Positions 22,672-25,321 of a DNA stretch of 25,321 nt are shown here, one piece after another (within the stretch, counting starts at the first letter, position 1; each line of letters begins with the position of its first letter). The notes beneath the pieces were generated by a model. It had not been told where the DNA came from and did not search any database. It was given only the letters and a program-made list of their open reading frames with translations. The stretch covers positions 1 to 25,321 of the forward strand of contig CAZTOP010000039.1 in NCBI GenBank assembly GCA_964615145.1. The letters run 5' to 3'. Position numbers and translations under genes: made by a program. This DNA comes from CAIVPM01 sp964615145 (GTDB lineage: Bacteria > Bacteroidota > Bacteroidia > Chitinophagales > Chitinophagaceae).

Positions 22672-22701
22672 TTTAGTGTCATTTGAATAAACATATATTT
22701 G
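22672..22701 (+). promoter_or_regulatory. Promoter of the DUF6660-like gene and metal efflux genes
   Basis: -7 TATATTTG (22694-22701) is an exact match. TTTA at 22672-22675, 18 bp upstream, is a near match to the -33 TTTG. The predicted start falls within a base or two of the ATG at 22707. Confidence 0.5.
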
Positions 22702-22706
22702 CACGA

Positions 22707-23027
22707 ATGACTTGGTTAAAAACTATATTTCCTCTTTACTTACTCATACTTACTTGTATGCCTTGTGCAGACAACTGTAATGATATAGTAACAGAAACCC
22801 AAGCAACCATTTCAGCAAGCAGCACACATTCTCACAACGACAAACAAAAAGAAAGTTGCTCACCTTTCTGCACTTGCGACTGTTGCAGCACTCGCATTTC
22901 AACACCCCCAGTATTCTCTTTCACAAACAAGGTTGTAATTGTTCCAACTACAAAACCATTCAGCAATTACGCTTTCAGTTTCCAAACAGTTTTCTACAAC
23001 ATTTGGCAGCCCCCCCAATTAAGTTAA
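22707..23027 (+). CDS. Small exported Cys-rich protein, DUF6660-like
   Basis: A 106-residue product from the ATG at 22707 (MTWLKTIFPLYLLILTCMPCADNCND). An upstream TTG at 22683 keeps the frame open but overlaps the -7 box. The hydrophobic N-terminus ending in CMPCAD is a signal peptide or anchor and matches the small DUF6660-type proteins seen upstream of CusA/CzcA pumps in Bacteroidota (family recalled, not searched). The middle has HSHND and a dense CSPFCTCDCC cluster, a likely metal-binding patch in the periplasm; the tail NIWQPPQLS is typical. It is 90 bases upstream of the efflux pump on the same strand. A role in metal capture or sensing is inference. Confidence 0.72.
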   Translation: MTWLKTIFPLYLLILTCMPCADNCNDIVTETQATISASSTHSHNDKQKESCSPFCTCDCCSTRISTPPVFSFTNKVVIVPTTKPFSNYAFSFQTVFYNIWQPPQLS

Positions 23028-23039
23028 GCAAATAAAAAA

Positions 23040-23079
23040 GGGGCTTCGCCCCCTATTAATTTGCAGGGCTACGCCCTGC
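23040..23079. repeat. Two GC-rich hairpins between the DUF6660-like gene and the efflux pump
   Basis: GGGGC-TTC-GCCCC (23040-23052) and, 10 bases on, GCAGGGC-TAC-GCCCTGC (23063-23079), both perfect stems of 5 and 7 bp with 3-base loops. They stand out in an AT-rich background. Neither is followed by a T run, so they are poor Rho-independent terminators. They may stabilise or attenuate the mRNA, or be a dispersed palindromic repeat. Confidence 0.7.
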
Positions 23080-23117
23080 TATTCATATTTATTTCCCTAA
23101 ACTTAATAGTAATATAA

Positions 23118-25321
23118 ATGATAAATAAAATCATTCAATTTTCTATTAACAACAAACTCATCACAGGGGTATTGTTGTTAATATTCATTCTTTGGGGTGT
23201 CTTTTCACTATCCAAATTAAGCATTGATGCCTTGCCCGATGTAACAAACAATCAAGTGCAGGTAATCACAAACAGCCCAAATCTTGCAACGCAGGAAATA
23301 GAGCAATTCATAACAGCACCTTTAGAAATAGAGTTTAAATCTTTACAGGGCTTAACAGAGTTAAGAAGTACAAGCCGTTCTGGTTTATCTGTTATCACCA
23401 TTGTTTTTAAAGACAATACACCCATCAACATTGCAAGGCAATTGGTGGCAGAAAAAATAAAGATTGCACAGGAAAAAATACCCAAAGAATATGGTGTGCC
23501 TGATATGATACCACCAACAACAGGCTTAGGCGAAATCTATCAATATGTATTAGTTCCCAAAAAAGGGTTTGAAGACAAATACAGCGTAATGGATTTAAGA
23601 ACCATTCAAGATTGGATTGTAAAACGCCAGTTATTAGGCACAGAAGGCGTTGTAGATGTTAGCAGTTTTGGTGGTAAGTTAAAACAATACGAAGTAAGTG
23701 TAAAGCCAGAACGATTGGCAGCAGCCAATTTAAGTTTAGTAGATGTATTTAATGCACTGCAAAAAAACAATCAAAACACTGGTGGCAGCTACATTGACAA
23801 AGGACCAAATATTTATTTCATTCGTGGCGAAGGCTTAATAGAAAACCTCGAAGACATTAACAGCATCGTTGTAAAAAACAACAACGGCATCCCCATTTTA
23901 ATAAAAGATATTGGCACAGTTCAGTTTGGTTCTGCCCCTCGTTATGGTGCAATGACAAGAAACGGAAAAGGCGAAACTGTGGGGGCAGTTGTATTAATGC
24001 AAAAAGGCGAAAACGCAGTAAGGGTAATTAAAAGGGTAAAAGAAAGAATGGCAACCATTGAAAAATATTTGCCCGAAGGTGTAGGGATTGATGTGTTTGT
24101 TGACAGAACAAAACTCATTGACAGAGCCATCAACACAGTTAGCACAAATCTTTTAGAAGGTGCATTAATAGTAATATTCGTACTCGTTTTATTTCTTGGA
24201 AATTTTAGGGCAGGGTTAATTGTGGCAAGTGTTATTCCATTGGCTATGTTGTTTGCAATAGCTATGATGAATTTATTTGGCGTTAGTGCAAACCTTATGA
24301 GTATGGGGGCTTTAGATTTTGGTTTAATTGTAGATGGTGCAGTAATTATAGTTGAAGCTACAATACATCATTTAAGTAAACGAACGACACCAATTGATGG
24401 TAAATACTCAACTTATAAATACTCACAAAAAGAAATGGACAAAGAAGTCATTTCTTCATCTGCTAAAATACGAACCTCTGCTGCATTTGGTGAAATCATT
24501 ATTTTAATTGTGTATGTTCCAATTTTTGCATTAAGTGGCATCGAGGGTAAAATGTTTATGCCAATGGCACAAACAGTAAGTTTCGCCATTGTTGGGGCTT
24601 TACTTCTTTCATTAACTTATGTGCCTTGGGCGAGCAGTATTTTCTTATGTAAAAAAGTAACTAACAAGCCCAATATTACAGATAAGGCTATTGCTAAATT
24701 AAACAAATGGTATCAGCCAATTTTATTAGCAGCATTAAAGCGAAGAGTTGCATTGGTTGTAACTTCTATTTGCCTTTTTGTTGGCTCATTATTTCTTTTT
24801 AATTCATTGGGTGGCGAGTTTATACCAGAGTTAGATGAAGGCGATATAGCAGTAAACTACACCATTCGTCAAGGCAGCAGCCTACCTCAAACCATTGCAA
24901 CAGGCACACAAATAGAAAGCATAGCAAAGCAATTTCCAGAGGTTAAAGAAGCAGTAAGCAAAATAGGAAGTAGCGAAATTCCAACAGACCCAATGCCGAT
25001 TCAAAGTGCCGATTTAATCATTGTTTTAAAGGATAGAAAAGAATGGACATCAGCCCACAATAAAGAAGAATTAGCCGAGAAGATGAATGAAAAAATGAGC
25101 ATTATCCCTGGGGTAACCCTATCTTTTGAGCAGCCCATTCAAATGCGATTTAATGAATTAATTGCAGGGGTTAAAAGTGATATTGCCATTAAAATATTTG
25201 GCAGCGATTTAGACAAGCTATTTGCAAAAGCCAATGAAGTAAAGGGTTTGGTAAGTGGCATTGATGGATTGGTGGATATTAAAGTAGAGCAAACTGTGGG
25301 TATGCCTCAACTATTGGTTAA
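23118..25321 (+). CDS. CusA/CzcA-family heavy-metal efflux RND transporter, N-terminal part
   Basis: The frame is open from the ATG at 23118 to the window edge (734 codons; family length about 1,020-1,050, so roughly 70 % is visible). The start MINKIIQFSINNKLITGVLLLIFILWGVFSLSKLSIDALPDVTNNQVQV is the CusA/CzcA N-terminus with the first membrane helix. The proton-relay helix 4 reads GALDFGLIVDGAVIIVE with Asp400 and Asp406. Later come GGEFIPELDEGDIAVNYTIRQG, EIPTDPMPIQSAD and FNELIAGVKSDIAIKIFG of the second periplasmic half. It would pump Cu/Ag or Zn/Co/Cd from periplasm or cytosol out of the cell with a CusB-type adaptor and a TolC-type channel, expected downstream. Metal specificity is not readable here. 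Confidence 0.95.
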   Translation, partial: MINKIIQFSINNKLITGVLLLIFILWGVFSLSKLSIDALPDVTNNQVQVITNSPNLATQEIEQFITAPLEIEFKSLQGLTELRSTSRSGLSVITIVFKDNTPINIARQLVAEKIKIAQEKIPKEYGVPDMIPPTTGLGEIYQYVLVPKKGFEDKYSVMDLRTIQDWIVKRQLLGTEGVVDVSSFGGKLKQYEVSVKPERLAAANLSLVDVFNALQKNNQNTGGSYIDKGPNIYFIRGEGLIENLEDINSIVVKNNNGIPILIKDIGTVQFGSAPRYGAMTRNGKGETVGAVVLMQKGENAVRVIKRVKERMATIEKYLPEGVGIDVFVDRTKLIDRAINTVSTNLLEGALIVIFVLVLFLGNFRAGLIVASVIPLAMLFAIAMMNLFGVSANLMSMGALDFGLIVDGAVIIVEATIHHLSKRTTPIDGKYSTYKYSQKEMDKEVISSSAKIRTSAAFGEIIILIVYVPIFALSGIEGKMFMPMAQTVSFAIVGALLLSLTYVPWASSIFLCKKVTNKPNITDKAIAKLNKWYQPILLAALKRRVALVVTSICLFVGSLFLFNSLGGEFIPELDEGDIAVNYTIRQGSSLPQTIATGTQIESIAKQFPEVKEAVSKIGSSEIPTDPMPIQSADLIIVLKDRKEWTSAHNKEELAEKMNEKMSIIPGVTLSFEQPIQMRFNELIAGVKSDIAIKIFGSDLDKLFAKANEVKGLVSGIDGLVDIKVEQTVGMPQLLV

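Noticed and set aside
22683..22706. Upstream TTG start for the DUF6660-like gene
   Set aside because: It would lie before and inside the -7 promoter box and precede the signal peptide with a basic extension; the ATG at 22707 is preferred.
23252..24145. Minus-strand open frames inside the efflux pump gene (23252-23485 and 23942-24145)
   Set aside because: They are antisense to a continuous, well-conserved CusA/CzcA frame and show no family features.

Overview
The window looks like a chromosomal segment of an AT-rich member of the Bacteroidota, most likely the Chitinophagia/Chitinophagaceae side of the phylum. This placement is inference. It rests on a fused CcoN-CcoO cbb3 oxidase subunit, DUF3467 and DUF4397 proteins, Bacteroidota-type promoters (TTG or TTTG, 18-19 bp, then TAnnTTTG), few Shine-Dalgarno sequences, and a Bacteroidota-type integrase with an Arm-DNA-bind_5-like N-terminus.

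Region 1 (1-9320) is housekeeping and miscellaneous genes. It holds the 3' end of NADP isocitrate dehydrogenase, a bidirectional terminator, a DUF3467 protein, a DedA membrane protein, an MFS transporter, dprA, a small SET-domain protein, and two tandem lipoproteins of DUF4397 type. Divergent from the lipoproteins is an ECF sigma factor, overlapping by 4 bp a small soluble zinc-binding anti-sigma factor with RsrA-like ligand spacing. A saccharopine-dehydrogenase-like enzyme and pyrB follow.

Region 2 (9425-15748) is a cbb3 (high O2 affinity) cytochrome oxidase operon: ccoS, ccoNO fusion, ccoQ-like, ccoP, ccoG, ccoH, and a TauE/SafE-like membrane protein. It starts behind an FNR-type palindrome. 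Facing it on the minus strand are an uncharacterised Cys-containing protein, a Crp/Fnr regulator and a UbiD-family decarboxylase. The promoter of the uncharacterised gene carries the same 12-bp FNR core (TGATAAATATCA), at exactly the same distance from its -7 box as the oxidase operon has. The neighbouring Crp/Fnr protein is the obvious candidate to act on both, giving a compact low-oxygen/redox module. accA and dapA form a separate minus-strand unit.

Region 3 (21093-25321) is the left end of a probable integrated element at tRNA-Asp: the tRNA, its terminator, a cluster of 12-bp direct and inverted repeats, a tyrosine recombinase, a small exported Cys-rich DUF6660-like protein with an almost leaderless promoter, two GC-rich hairpins, and the first 734 codons of a CusA/CzcA heavy-metal efflux pump that runs off the window. 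No rRNA, CRISPR array or insertion sequence was seen. No gene-free stretch exceeds 300 bases.
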